Assembly: GCA_029858925.1 (NCBI GenBank)
Contig: JAOUEB010000074.1
Location: forward strand, 1-6,760
Direction of reading: 5' to 3'
Source of the DNA: Nitrospira sp.
GTDB lineage: Bacteria; Nitrospirota; Nitrospiria; Nitrospirales; Nitrospiraceae
DNA: 6,760 nucleotides
Shown in pieces: positions 1 to 6,048 of the stretch; position 1 is the first letter of the stretch, and the number at the start of each line of letters is the position of its first letter. The position numbers and the translations under genes were made by a program. Below the pieces are notes generated by a model. The model was given only the letters and a program-made list of their open reading frames with translations, had not been told where the DNA came from and searched no databases.

Positions 1-401
1 CACTAGACCAAAGGAACAAAACGGCCCGCTCTTGTGTGGGATACCGAAGCTGCCATCCGAACCGGGTGATGTCCAGCAATCCTTCAGTCGCCCTCGCTGA
101 TTGCCCCGCGCCTCACTCTTCGTACTGGCTCGCATCTTACGGCCGTGCCTACTGGCACCGAGTATCGATAGCGCGTCCCCTGAACCATCACCCCACCACT
201 GAAGCAGGAGCGGTGCCCTTTGCACGCTGGCTGCACAAGAGCGGGTCAAACTCGAACCAGGCTGCTAACCTCTCGAAGCGTTCCACCTCTCTCACTTCTC
301 AGGTAATCATGCTCACCTCGAAATCAACGAGCCCATGACGGCCAGGCCCTGTCGAGAATCGCCCCACCACCGGGAACGATGGTGGCGAAATTACTCCTCC
401 A
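1..401. other. gene-poor stretch, probably island remnant
   Basis: I see no gene here that I can support. A plus-strand open frame at 36-338 has no recognisable domain, no Shine-Dalgarno sequence and low-complexity Ser/Pro/Arg composition. The minus strand has several short open stretches broken by stops (for example about 2-109 and 200-301, plus the one continuing to 619), which could be a decayed reading frame, but I recognise no family in them. At 360-387 there is an imperfect inverted repeat (CGCC-CC-ACCA against TGGTGGCG, 10-base loop) without a T-run. Because the stretch leads into a truncated integrase beside a tRNA, the simplest reading is degraded mobile-element DNA. That is an inference from position. 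Confidence 0.4.
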
Positions 402-902
402 GTGGCGAGAACGCCGAGTGCCGTGCGGTCTGCGTTGATAGGCTCATCGGTAAGACTCGTATCGCAAGTGGCGGGTGACCGCCTAATTCCTGCTGTTGGA
501 TCACCCTTGCCGGTGAATGACACGGCGATGCAGGTGCTCCAGGCCCGGGCGGCGGTCAGGACGAGCCAGGCCGCCTGTGTCTTCGTCAACGGGGCGGACC
601 ATCCACGGAACGCGCGCATTCTGTTGCGGGCCTTCTATGCAGCGCGCCGGAAGGCACAGATCGACGGCTTTCGCTTCCATGATCTCCGGCATACGTTTGC
701 CAGCCGCTTGGTGCAGGCCGGGGTGGATCTCTACAGGGTTCAACGTTTGGGCCGGTGGAAATGCATGAAGATGGTGCAGCACTATGGGCACCATTACCCG
801 GAGAGTTTGCGCGGCGGGGCGGAGGTGCTGGATCGGCTGCGGGCGCAGGCTAGCACAAACCTAGCACAATTGGCCGGGGTGGCAGCCGGAAGCACGGCGT
901 AA
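402..902 (+). pseudogene. 5'-truncated tyrosine recombinase (phage-type integrase) remnant
   Basis: The reading frame is 166 codons, and recognisable integrase sequence begins only near residue 36 (about base 507, LPVND, the usual 'IPLN' strand before the second half of the catalytic domain). Numbering from the ATG at 402, box II is HDLRH with His93 and Arg96, followed by LGRW with Trp119 in the His/Trp position, and the nucleophile is Tyr128, nine residues after Trp119 as in the family. The core-binding domain, the first catalytic Arg and the beta-hairpin Lys are absent. Residues 1-35 do not look like integrase and probably arise from a rearrangement. Family members run roughly 300-420 residues, so more than half is missing and strand cleavage chemistry cannot be complete. 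The gene points at, and stops 12 bases before, the 3' end of tRNA-Arg, which fits the integrase of an island inserted in that tRNA. The family call is secure, and loss of function is very likely. Confidence 0.8.
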
Positions 903-914
903 GTCGTTGAAAAC

Positions 915-991
<77 letters not shown>

Positions 992-1002
992 ACAGGGGAT
1001 AC

Positions 1003-1031
1003 ATGAATCATGTTATGAGAAGGCTTGTCAA
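1003..1031 (-). promoter_or_regulatory. candidate sigma-70 promoter for tRNA-Arg
   Basis: On the minus strand a perfect -35 hexamer TTGACA (1026-1031) is followed after 17 bases by ATTCAT (1003-1008), a poor 3/6 match to TATAAT. The predicted start is near 996, about five bases before the mature tRNA 5' end at 991, which is short but plausible for a tRNA leader. The -35 match is strong and the -10 weak. The alternative is read-through transcription from aroK. Confidence 0.35.
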
Positions 1032-1068
1032 GGAGACGATTCGACAAACGAAACGCGGCACACGCCAG

Positions 1069-1569
1069 CTACAGCCGGGCAAGAATTTCGTCTGCAATTT
1101 GCACGATCGATCGCCCATCGGTCGCAATGACATGATCGGCTGCAGCCTCATACTTCGGCGTTCGCTCTCGCAAAACATCCTGAACCTCGTCGACAAAAGA
1201 CTTGGTCCCCGTCAGCGAAGGGCGTTGCGTATCTCGCCCGATGCGTTTCGTGATCGTGTCAACCGAGGCCGTCAACCAGAAGAGGGTACCGGTTTGCTTC
1301 AGTTTGTCGACAGTATCTGATCGAAGGATTGCCCCGCCCCCCGTATCGATGACCAATCCATCTCCGTCTGCCAGATCCCGGCACACCTGAGACTCAAGCT
1401 CACGAAAATAGTCCCACCCATGCTGTGCCACGATTTCAGGAATGCTCTGTCCAGCCCGCTTCACGATCTCCGCATCGGTTGATACCATGGGGCGGCCGAG
1501 GCGCGCGGCCACGATTTTCCCGACCGTGCTCTTCCCGGTTCCGCGATACCCGATGAGCACGACATTCAT
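1069..1569 (-). CDS. aroK: shikimate kinase
   Basis: A 166-residue P-loop kinase that phosphorylates the 3-hydroxyl of shikimate using ATP, the fifth step of the cytosolic chorismate pathway. The Walker A loop is GYRGTGKST at residues 7-15, and Asp32 with Glu34 occupies the magnesium/substrate DxD-like position. Arg56, the GGG at 77-79 and Arg136 match the shikimate-binding residues of the family, and Arg116-Pro117 lies in the lid. The length is normal for AroK (about 165-175). The ATG overlaps the aroE stop in an ATGA (1566-1569), so translation is probably coupled to aroE. A GGAG about 12 bases upstream, inside aroE, is the only Shine-Dalgarno-like element. It is the last gene of the minus-strand operon, and I see no convincing terminator after its TAG. 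Confidence 0.96.
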   Translation of the reverse strand: MNVVLIGYRGTGKSTVGKIVAARLGRPMVSTDAEIVKRAGQSIPEIVAQHGWDYFRELESQVCRDLADGDGLVIDTGGGAILRSDTVDKLKQTGTLFWLTASVDTITKRIGRDTQRPSLTGTKSFVDEVQDVLRERTPKYEAAADHVIATDGRSIVQIADEILARL

Positions 1570-2423
1570 TGGAAATGAGACTCCAGCACCGCTCGCATCA
1601 CATCGACTGGAGCGGACCGGTTGGTCCAGAGTTCGAACTGAGCGACCGCCTGATTGAGAAACATCTCGATGCCGGAAATCGTCTTGCAGCCGGAGCGCCT
1701 GGCCTCTTTGAGCAACTGTGTCTCACGTGGATTATAGACGACATCCATGACGGTGAGACCGGTGTGAAGCAGCGAGGCCGGCACACAGGTGGCGTCGGCG
1801 CGGGGAGACATGCCGACAGGAGTACAGTGAATCAGGACCTGCGCGTCGGGAACGGTCCGGCCGAGCGCACGCTCATCGAGAGAATACTCTTCAACGGCTA
1901 TAGACGTATTCGCTCGGAGGTCCCTTGCCAGCGCCACCCGTTCTTTATCATCGACTCCGAGCAACGTCAGCGTCTCTGCCTTCGACTCCGCTGCCAAGGC
2001 AAAGGCAATGGCCCGCGCTGCGCCGCCGGAACCCAGCATGACGATGCGCTGTCCGGTGAGTGTGGCCCCACCCTCTCGCAACGCGCGCAACGCGCCGGTG
2101 GCGTCCGTATTGAATCCAATCAGCCGCCGCTGTTCCGACACGATGGTATTGACGGCGCCGATCTGCCGCGCGGTCTGTTCTACCTCGTCAAGAAACGGTA
2201 CGGCCGATACCTTATGTGGAATGGTGACGCTGGCGCCGCGAAAGTTCCCAAGCGCGCGGAGCCCCCTGATCGCATCGCCGATCGACTCGACCTTCCACGC
2301 AAGGTAGACATAATTAAGGCCGAGTTTTCGAAACGACGCATTATGGATCGCCGGCGACAGCGAATGTTCGACGGGATTGCCGATGATGCCGCAAAATTGA
2401 GTCTGAACATTGATTTCCATCAT
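1566..2423 (-). CDS. aroE: shikimate dehydrogenase (NADP+)
   Basis: Reduces 3-dehydroshikimate to shikimate with NADPH, directly before the AroK step. Numbering from the ATG at 2423 (285 residues), the substrate pocket has SLSP at 21-24 and the catalytic Lys71 in VTIPHK, with Asn92 in GAVNT and catalytic Asp107 in GFNTD. The Rossmann loop is GSGGAAR at 131-137, and a C-terminal GIEMFLNQA carries the conserved Gln258. The start is uncertain. The frame stays open to a GTG at 2453, which would add 10 residues and leave a 4-base gap after the upstream SDR, with GAGG too close to that codon. Two tandem ATGs at 2423 and 2420 give the usual AroE length and N terminus but have no clear ribosome site. 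The stop overlaps the aroK start. Confidence 0.95.
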   Translation of the reverse strand: MMEINVQTQFCGIIGNPVEHSLSPAIHNASFRKLGLNYVYLAWKVESIGDAIRGLRALGNFRGASVTIPHKVSAVPFLDEVEQTARQIGAVNTIVSEQRRLIGFNTDATGALRALREGGATLTGQRIVMLGSGGAARAIAFALAAESKAETLTLLGVDDKERVALARDLRANTSIAVEEYSLDERALGRTVPDAQVLIHCTPVGMSPRADATCVPASLLHTGLTVMDVVYNPRETQLLKEARRSGCKTISGIEMFLNQAVAQFELWTNRSAPVDVMRAVLESHFQ

Positions 2424-2457
2424 GACAACGACCGCATCGATGTGACGGCGCACGCCC

Positions 2458-3213
2458 TCACCACACGGTCATCCCTCCATCGATCGTGAACGTTCCCCCC
2501 GTTACCCACGCCGCCTCGTCAGAGGCAAGATATAACACCATGTCAGCGACCTCTTCCGGTTTCCCCGGCCGGCGAATCGGATAGTGGTCAAGGATTGGAT
2601 TGAGCTGTTCAGGATTGGCCATGAGCGGCGCCGCCATCGGGGTGGCGATCAGGCCGGGATTGACGACATTGCACCGGACGCCGTCTTTGGCATAATCGAT
2701 GGCAATCGCGCGAGTCAGCGCGTCCAGCGCGCCTTTGGATGCGGCGTATGCGGGCAGACAGGGGAGGCCGACCAGACTCGCAACTGAGGAAATGTTGACG
2801 ATCGAACCTCGTCCCCGTTTCAGCATTTCAGGGACCGCCGCGCGCGTCATACGAAAGACGCCGGTCAGATTGACATCCAGTACACGAGCCCAGGTCTCAT
2901 CGTCGAGCTCATGGAGCCGGCGTCCGAATTCGCCGACTCCCGCATTGTTGATCAGGATATCCAGTGCGCCGAATCGCTGGATCGCTTCACTCACCGCCGC
3001 CCGCGCATGGCGGTCGTCTGTGACCGAACCGGCCACTGCGATTACCTTGCCGTCCTGCCGAGTAATCTCATGCACCACACGATCCAGCTCGTCCTGGCGA
3101 CGGCCGGTGAGCACCACCGCTGCCCCTTCCCGCGCAAACGTTCTGACAATCGCCTCGCCGATCCCTGCGTTGCCCCCGGTCACCACAGCAACTTTTCCTG
3201 CCAGCCGGTTCAT
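2458..3213 (-). CDS. SDR-family NAD(P)-dependent oxidoreductase (FabG-like)
   Basis: A 251-residue classical short-chain dehydrogenase/reductase. The coenzyme loop TGGNAGIG is at residues 12-19, NNAG at 89-92, and the catalytic tetrad is Asn115, Ser143, Tyr156 and Lys160 (YAASK). A PG motif follows at about 186-187, and the protein ends in the usual TIDGG. After the second beta strand it has Gly37-Arg38-Arg39 and no acidic residue, which favours NADPH over NADH. The substrate cannot be read from sequence. FabG-like acyl reductases and sugar or alcohol dehydrogenases share this pattern. The ATG overlaps the trmI stop in ATGA (3210-3213), and a good Shine-Dalgarno GGAGAGGA lies nine bases upstream (3223-3230) inside trmI. 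It sits between a tRNA-modification gene and two shikimate genes with no evident pathway link. Confidence 0.93.
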   Translation of the reverse strand: MNRLAGKVAVVTGGNAGIGEAIVRTFAREGAAVVLTGRRQDELDRVVHEITRQDGKVIAVAGSVTDDRHARAAVSEAIQRFGALDILINNAGVGEFGRRLHELDDETWARVLDVNLTGVFRMTRAAVPEMLKRGRGSIVNISSVASLVGLPCLPAYAASKGALDALTRAIAIDYAKDGVRCNVVNPGLIATPMAAPLMANPEQLNPILDHYPIRRPGKPEEVADMVLYLASDEAAWVTGGTFTIDGGMTVW

Positions 3214-4088
3214 CGACTGGATTCCTCTCCCATATTGGCGGACGCCTCCTCGCGCGTTCCTTCACTCTCAGCCTCGCGCCTGCTTACAAAATCCAGCAAT
3301 CCAGCCTCAACCTTTCTGGCCACCGTGATAAACCCGGAATGGGCCACCATTCGGTGATCGGGCCGCACACTTCGCCCTTGGACCGACCAGGTTCGCAACA
3401 GCGTCTCAAATGTTTCCACCATGGCAAACACCGTCGTCCGCTCGAGCGCCTCGACTGTTTGCATGACCTGCGGGACTGTTGGGACGAAACTCTCATAAAT
3501 CCCACCAGACCGAAGGGCTTTGGCCGCATGAGGAATCACCTGCCACGGTTCCGGGAGATCAAGCACGACGCGATCGAACGGCACGCCATCATCAAGCAAC
3601 TCAATGCCCTCATAGGCGTTCTTGCGCAATGACACCAGGTTGGGGACAGGCCCCATGTACCGGTCGATGTTCTGCAGAGCGGTGCGGGCAAAATCTTCCC
3701 GCATCTCATAGGTCACTACCAAGCCTCTTGGCCCGACTGCGCGTAGCAGCGCCATGGTCAGCGCTCCTGAACCGGTTCCAGCCTCGAACACCCGGGCCCC
3801 CGGATAAACGTCCGCCCACATCGGGATGAGCGCGAGATCTTTTGGATAGAGCACTTGCGCGCCACGCGGCATCTTGAGGACATAGTCCCCAAGTGTCGGA
3901 CGAAGCGCCAACATCTTTTTCCCACGGGACAACGTGACCATGGTCGCGTCTGGACGCCCGATAAGCGCATCGTGCGCGATGGTCTGGCCGCTGAATTGAT
4001 ACGTTTCCCCGGCTTTCAGCGTCAGCGCATAGTGGCGCCCCTTCTGATCGACAAGATGGATCCGTTCTCCGTTGGAAAGCTGTGACAT
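3210..4088 (-). CDS. trmI: tRNA (adenine-58-N1)-methyltransferase, TrmI type
   Basis: An S-adenosylmethionine-dependent enzyme that makes m1A58 in the T loop of tRNAs; characterised relatives from Thermus and Mycobacterium act as homotetramers. Numbering from the ATG at 4088 (292 residues), a small N-terminal beta domain (about 1-70) precedes the Rossmann methyltransferase fold. Family signatures are RGAQVLYPKDLA (about 75-86, with Tyr81), SAM motif I EAGTGSGAL from 102, acidic Glu128 ending motif II, the catalytic-site motif DLPEPW at 177-182, and RPDHRMVAHSGF from about 242. The last 25 residues are a charged, probably disordered tail. An in-frame ATG at 4097 would add Met-Arg-Ala. I prefer 4088 because the first ATG overlaps a likely -10 box and neither has a Shine-Dalgarno sequence. 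It is the first gene of the trmI-SDR-aroE-aroK operon. Confidence 0.93.
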   Translation of the reverse strand: MSQLSNGERIHLVDQKGRHYALTLKAGETYQFSGQTIAHDALIGRPDATMVTLSRGKKMLALRPTLGDYVLKMPRGAQVLYPKDLALIPMWADVYPGARVFEAGTGSGALTMALLRAVGPRGLVVTYEMREDFARTALQNIDRYMGPVPNLVSLRKNAYEGIELLDDGVPFDRVVLDLPEPWQVIPHAAKALRSGGIYESFVPTVPQVMQTVEALERTTVFAMVETFETLLRTWSVQGRSVRPDHRMVAHSGFITVARKVEAGLLDFVSRREAESEGTREEASANMGEESSR

Positions 4089-4095
4089 GGCGCGC

Positions 4096-4125
4096 ATTCT
4101 AGGGGGTTCATTCCATGGTTTGCAA
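4096..4125 (-). promoter_or_regulatory. candidate promoter of the trmI operon (leaderless start)
   Basis: On the minus strand TTGCAA (4120-4125, 4/6 to consensus) and TAGAAT (4096-4101, 5/6) are separated by 18 bases. Transcription would start about seven or eight bases downstream, at or next to the A of the ATG at 4088, giving a leaderless mRNA. This agrees with the absence of a ribosome-binding site before trmI. The element overlaps the ribosome site and first codons of the divergent small gene at 4115. Confidence 0.45.
4101..4107 (+). promoter_or_regulatory. ribosome-binding site of the slipin-tail gene
   Basis: AGGGGGT lies seven bases before the ATG at 4115, and an in-frame TAG (4100-4102) overlaps its first two bases. 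This fixes 4115 as the start and shows that the frame cannot extend upstream. Confidence 0.6.
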
Positions 4126-4333
4126 CCAAACCCTGGCGCAACGGTTGGCCGATGCGGCCGATGTGATCAGCCGGAATCCGGCCGCACTCCAACTGCGCTA
4201 CCTCCAAACGCTGGTAGAAATTGCGGCGGAGAAACACTCCACCACGATTTTCCCGATCCCGATCAATACGCTGGCGCCTTTCCTCAAGGGACTGTCGCCC
4301 AAGCAGTGTGGTAATCCGGCCTTCGACCTGTAG
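4115..4333 (+). CDS. orphan C-terminal segment of a slipin/stomatin-like (SPFH) protein
   Basis: A 72-residue open frame. Residues 8-50 resemble the conserved C-terminal tail of prokaryotic slipins (SPFH/band 7 membrane-scaffold proteins), with [17 protein letters not shown] at 24-40 and STTIFPIPI at 42-50. Full slipins are about 250-300 residues with an N-terminal membrane segment and an SPFH domain; none of that is here, and the frame is closed by an in-frame TAG immediately upstream. The tail has no transmembrane stretch, so the product would be cytosolic or peripheral. It has a good ribosome site and its own stop, so it may be translated, but it could equally be the remnant of a deleted slipin gene. 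It lies divergent from trmI, with only 26 bases between the two ATGs. Confidence refers to the family resemblance; function is unknown. Confidence 0.6.
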   Translation: MVCNQTLAQRLADAADVISRNPAALQLRYLQTLVEIAAEKHSTTIFPIPINTLAPFLKGLSPKQCGNPAFDL

Positions 4334-4385
4334 GCGATTCTACATAGTTGCCGCACAACTGAGACAGCGCGATCTCATCTTCTTC

Positions 4386-4401
4386 ATTAAATCTCTTTAA
4401 T
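4386..4401. promoter_or_regulatory. perfect AT-rich palindrome, possible operator
   Basis: ATTAAA-TCTC-TTTAAT is a perfect 6-bp inverted repeat with a 4-base spacer, placed in the only clearly AT-rich part of the window and upstream of the sigma factor. The geometry suits a small dimeric regulator, but I recognise no specific family site and a chance occurrence is possible. Confidence 0.25.
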
Positions 4402-4557
4402 AGTCCTGTAATTTCAAGTTGATCGACCCTTCCCCTTCTCATCTTCAATCCAGCATTCCTCTTGCTTCTAGAGCGCTATAAAAAGGGGACGATCCGGATG
4501 AATCCTCTTGGCTCCACCGGGCTCTAACAGGGTATGCGGAGATGCAACCACGAGACG

Positions 4558-4567
4558 AAAGGTGATC
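4558..4567 (+). promoter_or_regulatory. ribosome-binding site that sets the sigma factor start
   Basis: AAAGGTGATC matches the 3' part of the ideal AAGGAGGTGATC complement to 16S rRNA and lies just before the ATG at 4570. The earlier in-frame ATG at 4534 has only a weak AGGG close upstream, so 4570 is preferred. Confidence 0.6.
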
Positions 4568-4569
4568 CC

Positions 4570-5829
4570 ATGCGCGATGAAGAACTTCGGACAGCGGACG
4601 AAGCCGAACGCAACAAGACAGTCGAGACCGACCTGGATGCCGATGACCAGCAGGCAAGCGGCCTGCTGGAGGTGATCGGCCGTGGTGACACGCGGCGATC
4701 CGATCAAGAAGAACAACCTGCGCCGGCCTTGCGCACGAGCCATGGCGCAAGCCCGTTTCTATTGGAATCGCTGTACTTCCGTTCGTTCGGCGAGCGGGAG
4801 CTGCTCACGCGCGAAGAAGAAATTGCGATCGCGAAACAGATCGACCACGGCACACGGCGAATCCGAGTGGCTCTGCGCCAGGCTGTACAAGTACTCGCCC
4901 GCGCGACACGCACGCCGGCCTTGCCTGAGTCTGTCGAGACGCTCCGACTCGTTAAGCGGCTGAGCGGACTTTCGGCCACGGCGCTGGATGACGCGGAGCG
5001 GGCGCTCCTTGCGGTGCTGAAACCTCCGACTCGCGCGATGAAGCCCGCCGCCGCGACAGGGAAGCAGCTGCAGAAGCTGCTCGATGAAATCAGATCTGCA
5101 CGAGTCGTCTTGGAGCGAGGTAAAGACGAACTCGTGCGGTGCAATCTGCGCTTAGTGGTCGATGTCGCCAAACGCTATACCGGCCGGGGACTGGCCTTGC
5201 TCGACCTCGTCCAAGAAGGCAACATCGGCCTGATGAAGGCCGCCGAGCGGTATCAACACCGGAAAGGCTTCAAGTTCAGCACCTATGCCACATGGTGGAT
5301 CAGGCAAGGCATCACGCGGGCGATCGCGGATCAATCACGGACCATCCGGATTCCGGTCCACCAGACTGAAGCTTCCCATCGAATTCTTCGAGTATCACGC
5401 CGCCTTGGGCAGCAATTCGGACGGACGGCTCGCTTGGAAGAGATCGCGAACGTGCTCCGCATGAGACCTGAGCGCCTCCATGAAACCATGCAGGCATTCC
5501 AGGAGCCAGTGGCGCTGGAAACGCCGCTCGGTGATGGGGATACTCAGTTTGGAGAGATGATTCCGGATCAGCTGGCAGTTCCCCCCGATGCCCACGTGCA
5601 CCGGACCGAGATGACCACGCAGTTGGACCGGATCCTCAGCACCCTTACACCGAGGGAACAAACCGTGATCCGCCTCCGCTTTGGAATCGGTCATGAGGAA
5701 GGCCGCACCTTGGAAGAAGTCGGCCAAAATCTGTCTGTCACACGCGAGCGCATCCGCCAAATCGAGGCGAAGGCGCTCAAGAAACTCAAGACTCCGGCGA
5801 TTCGAGAACTTTTCGCCTCCATCAAGTAA
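4570..5829 (+). CDS. sigma-70 family RNA polymerase sigma factor (RpoD-like, without region 1.1)
   Basis: A 419-residue primary-type or group 2 sigma factor that directs RNA polymerase to promoters. Residues 1-60 are a hydrophilic acidic leader with no recognisable region 1.1. Region 1.2 spans about 61-92, ending LLTREEEIAIAKQID, and a helical nonconserved segment runs 93-183. Regions 2.1-2.4 are at about 185-264, including the -10 recognition helix with TYATWWIRQGITRAIADQ and RTIRIPVH. Region 3 is at 265-345, and region 4 at 355-408 has LTPREQ, the RFGIG turn and the -35 helix SVTRERIRQIEAKALKKL. The promoter-reading residues are close to RpoD, so it should recognise TTGACA/TATAAT-like promoters. 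The protein is shorter than a typical RpoD with region 1.1 (about 600), so a group 2 alternative sigma (RpoS or HrdB style) is the likelier role, but it could be the organism's primary factor. An upstream in-frame ATG at 4534 would add 12 residues. It appears monocistronic, followed by a strong palindrome. Confidence 0.92.
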   Translation: MRDEELRTADEAERNKTVETDLDADDQQASGLLEVIGRGDTRRSDQEEQPAPALRTSHGASPFLLESLYFRSFGERELLTREEEIAIAKQIDHGTRRIRVALRQAVQVLARATRTPALPESVETLRLVKRLSGLSATALDDAERALLAVLKPPTRAMKPAAATGKQLQKLLDEIRSARVVLERGKDELVRCNLRLVVDVAKRYTGRGLALLDLVQEGNIGLMKAAERYQHRKGFKFSTYATWWIRQGITRAIADQSRTIRIPVHQTEASHRILRVSRRLGQQFGRTARLEEIANVLRMRPERLHETMQAFQEPVALETPLGDGDTQFGEMIPDQLAVPPDAHVHRTEMTTQLDRILSTLTPREQTVIRLRFGIGHEEGRTLEEVGQNLSVTRERIRQIEAKALKKLKTPAIRELFASIK

Positions 5830-5853
5830 ACTCCCTGGCTGTTCGTATGCCCG

Positions 5854-5877
5854 TAGGCCGGGCGAAGGCCCGGCCTA
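5854..5877. repeat. perfect 10-bp GC-rich palindrome (REP-like or hairpin terminator)
   Basis: TAGGCCGGGC and GCCCGGCCTA form a perfect 10-bp stem around a GAAG loop, 24 bases after the sigma factor stop. No T-run follows on either strand, so it does not look like a standard intrinsic terminator. The TAGGCC/GGCCTA ends and the position just after a gene are reminiscent of repetitive extragenic palindromes. It could also stabilise the sigma mRNA 3' end. Confidence 0.65.
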
Positions 5878-6002
5878 TGAGATCCCGCAGTCTGCGAGTT
5901 CTCGCTTCCCCCCCGACAACCAGTTATGCGACAATGCCACGCCTATGGATGCACGTGGCGCCGTGGTAAAAGACTCCTCCTCGCCAGCACTTCGCCTATT
6001 CC

Positions 6003-6023
6003 GTTGCATCGTGAGTTTGCAAC
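6003..6023. promoter_or_regulatory. inverted repeat upstream of lipB, possible operator
   Basis: GTTGCA (6003-6008) and TGCAAC (6018-6023) are perfect inverted arms separated by nine bases, 26 bases before the lipB start. The half-site spacing puts the arm centres 15 bases apart. No regulator is identifiable from the window, and the arms are short enough to occur by chance. Confidence 0.25.
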
Positions 6024-6036
6024 ATCTGTCCCTCCG

Positions 6037-6044
6037 AAAGGTGA
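6037..6044 (+). promoter_or_regulatory. ribosome-binding site of lipB
   Basis: AAAGGTGA is followed by four bases and the GTG at 6049, the same sequence and spacing as before the sigma factor ATG at 4570. This favours GTG 6049 over the other in-frame starts (ATG 5926, GTG 6055). Confidence 0.5.
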
Positions 6045-6048
6045 GTCG

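Larger units (their letters stand above)
4334..4569 (+). promoter_or_regulatory. AT-rich leader/promoter region of the sigma factor gene
   Basis: No gene is visible in these 236 bases. Base composition drops to AT-rich around 4375-4420, unlike the surrounding coding DNA. TATAAA at 4477-4482 is a possible -10 (the -35 candidate around 4454-4459 is poor), and TGTAAT at 4407-4412 is another 5/6 match with a weak -35. Either would give a long untranslated leader before the ATG at 4570. There is no hairpin with a T-run that would end transcription of the upstream small gene, so read-through is possible. Confidence 0.35.

Noticed and set aside
36..338. 100-codon plus-strand open frame at the left end
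   Set aside because: No ribosome site, no recognisable motif, and composition typical of a random open frame in GC-rich DNA.
1057..1066. Small GGC/GCC inverted repeat just after the aroK stop, considered as operon terminator
   Set aside because: The stem is only three pairs and no T-run follows, so it cannot be supported.
1569..2489. 306-codon plus-strand open frame antisense to aroE
   Set aside because: It lies entirely opposite a confidently identified AroE, shows no domain of its own, and such long antisense frames are common in GC-rich genes.
2699..3328. 209-codon plus-strand open frame antisense to the SDR gene
   Set aside because: A shadow frame rich in Arg/Pro/Ser opposite a clear SDR coding sequence.
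4331..4344. GTAG/CTAC inverted repeat after the slipin-tail gene, considered as terminator
   Set aside because: Four-pair stem, six-base loop, no T-run.
4534..4569. Upstream ATG for the sigma factor (12 extra residues)
   Set aside because: A strong AAAGGTGATC ribosome site directly precedes the ATG at 4570, and the extra residues are not sigma-like.
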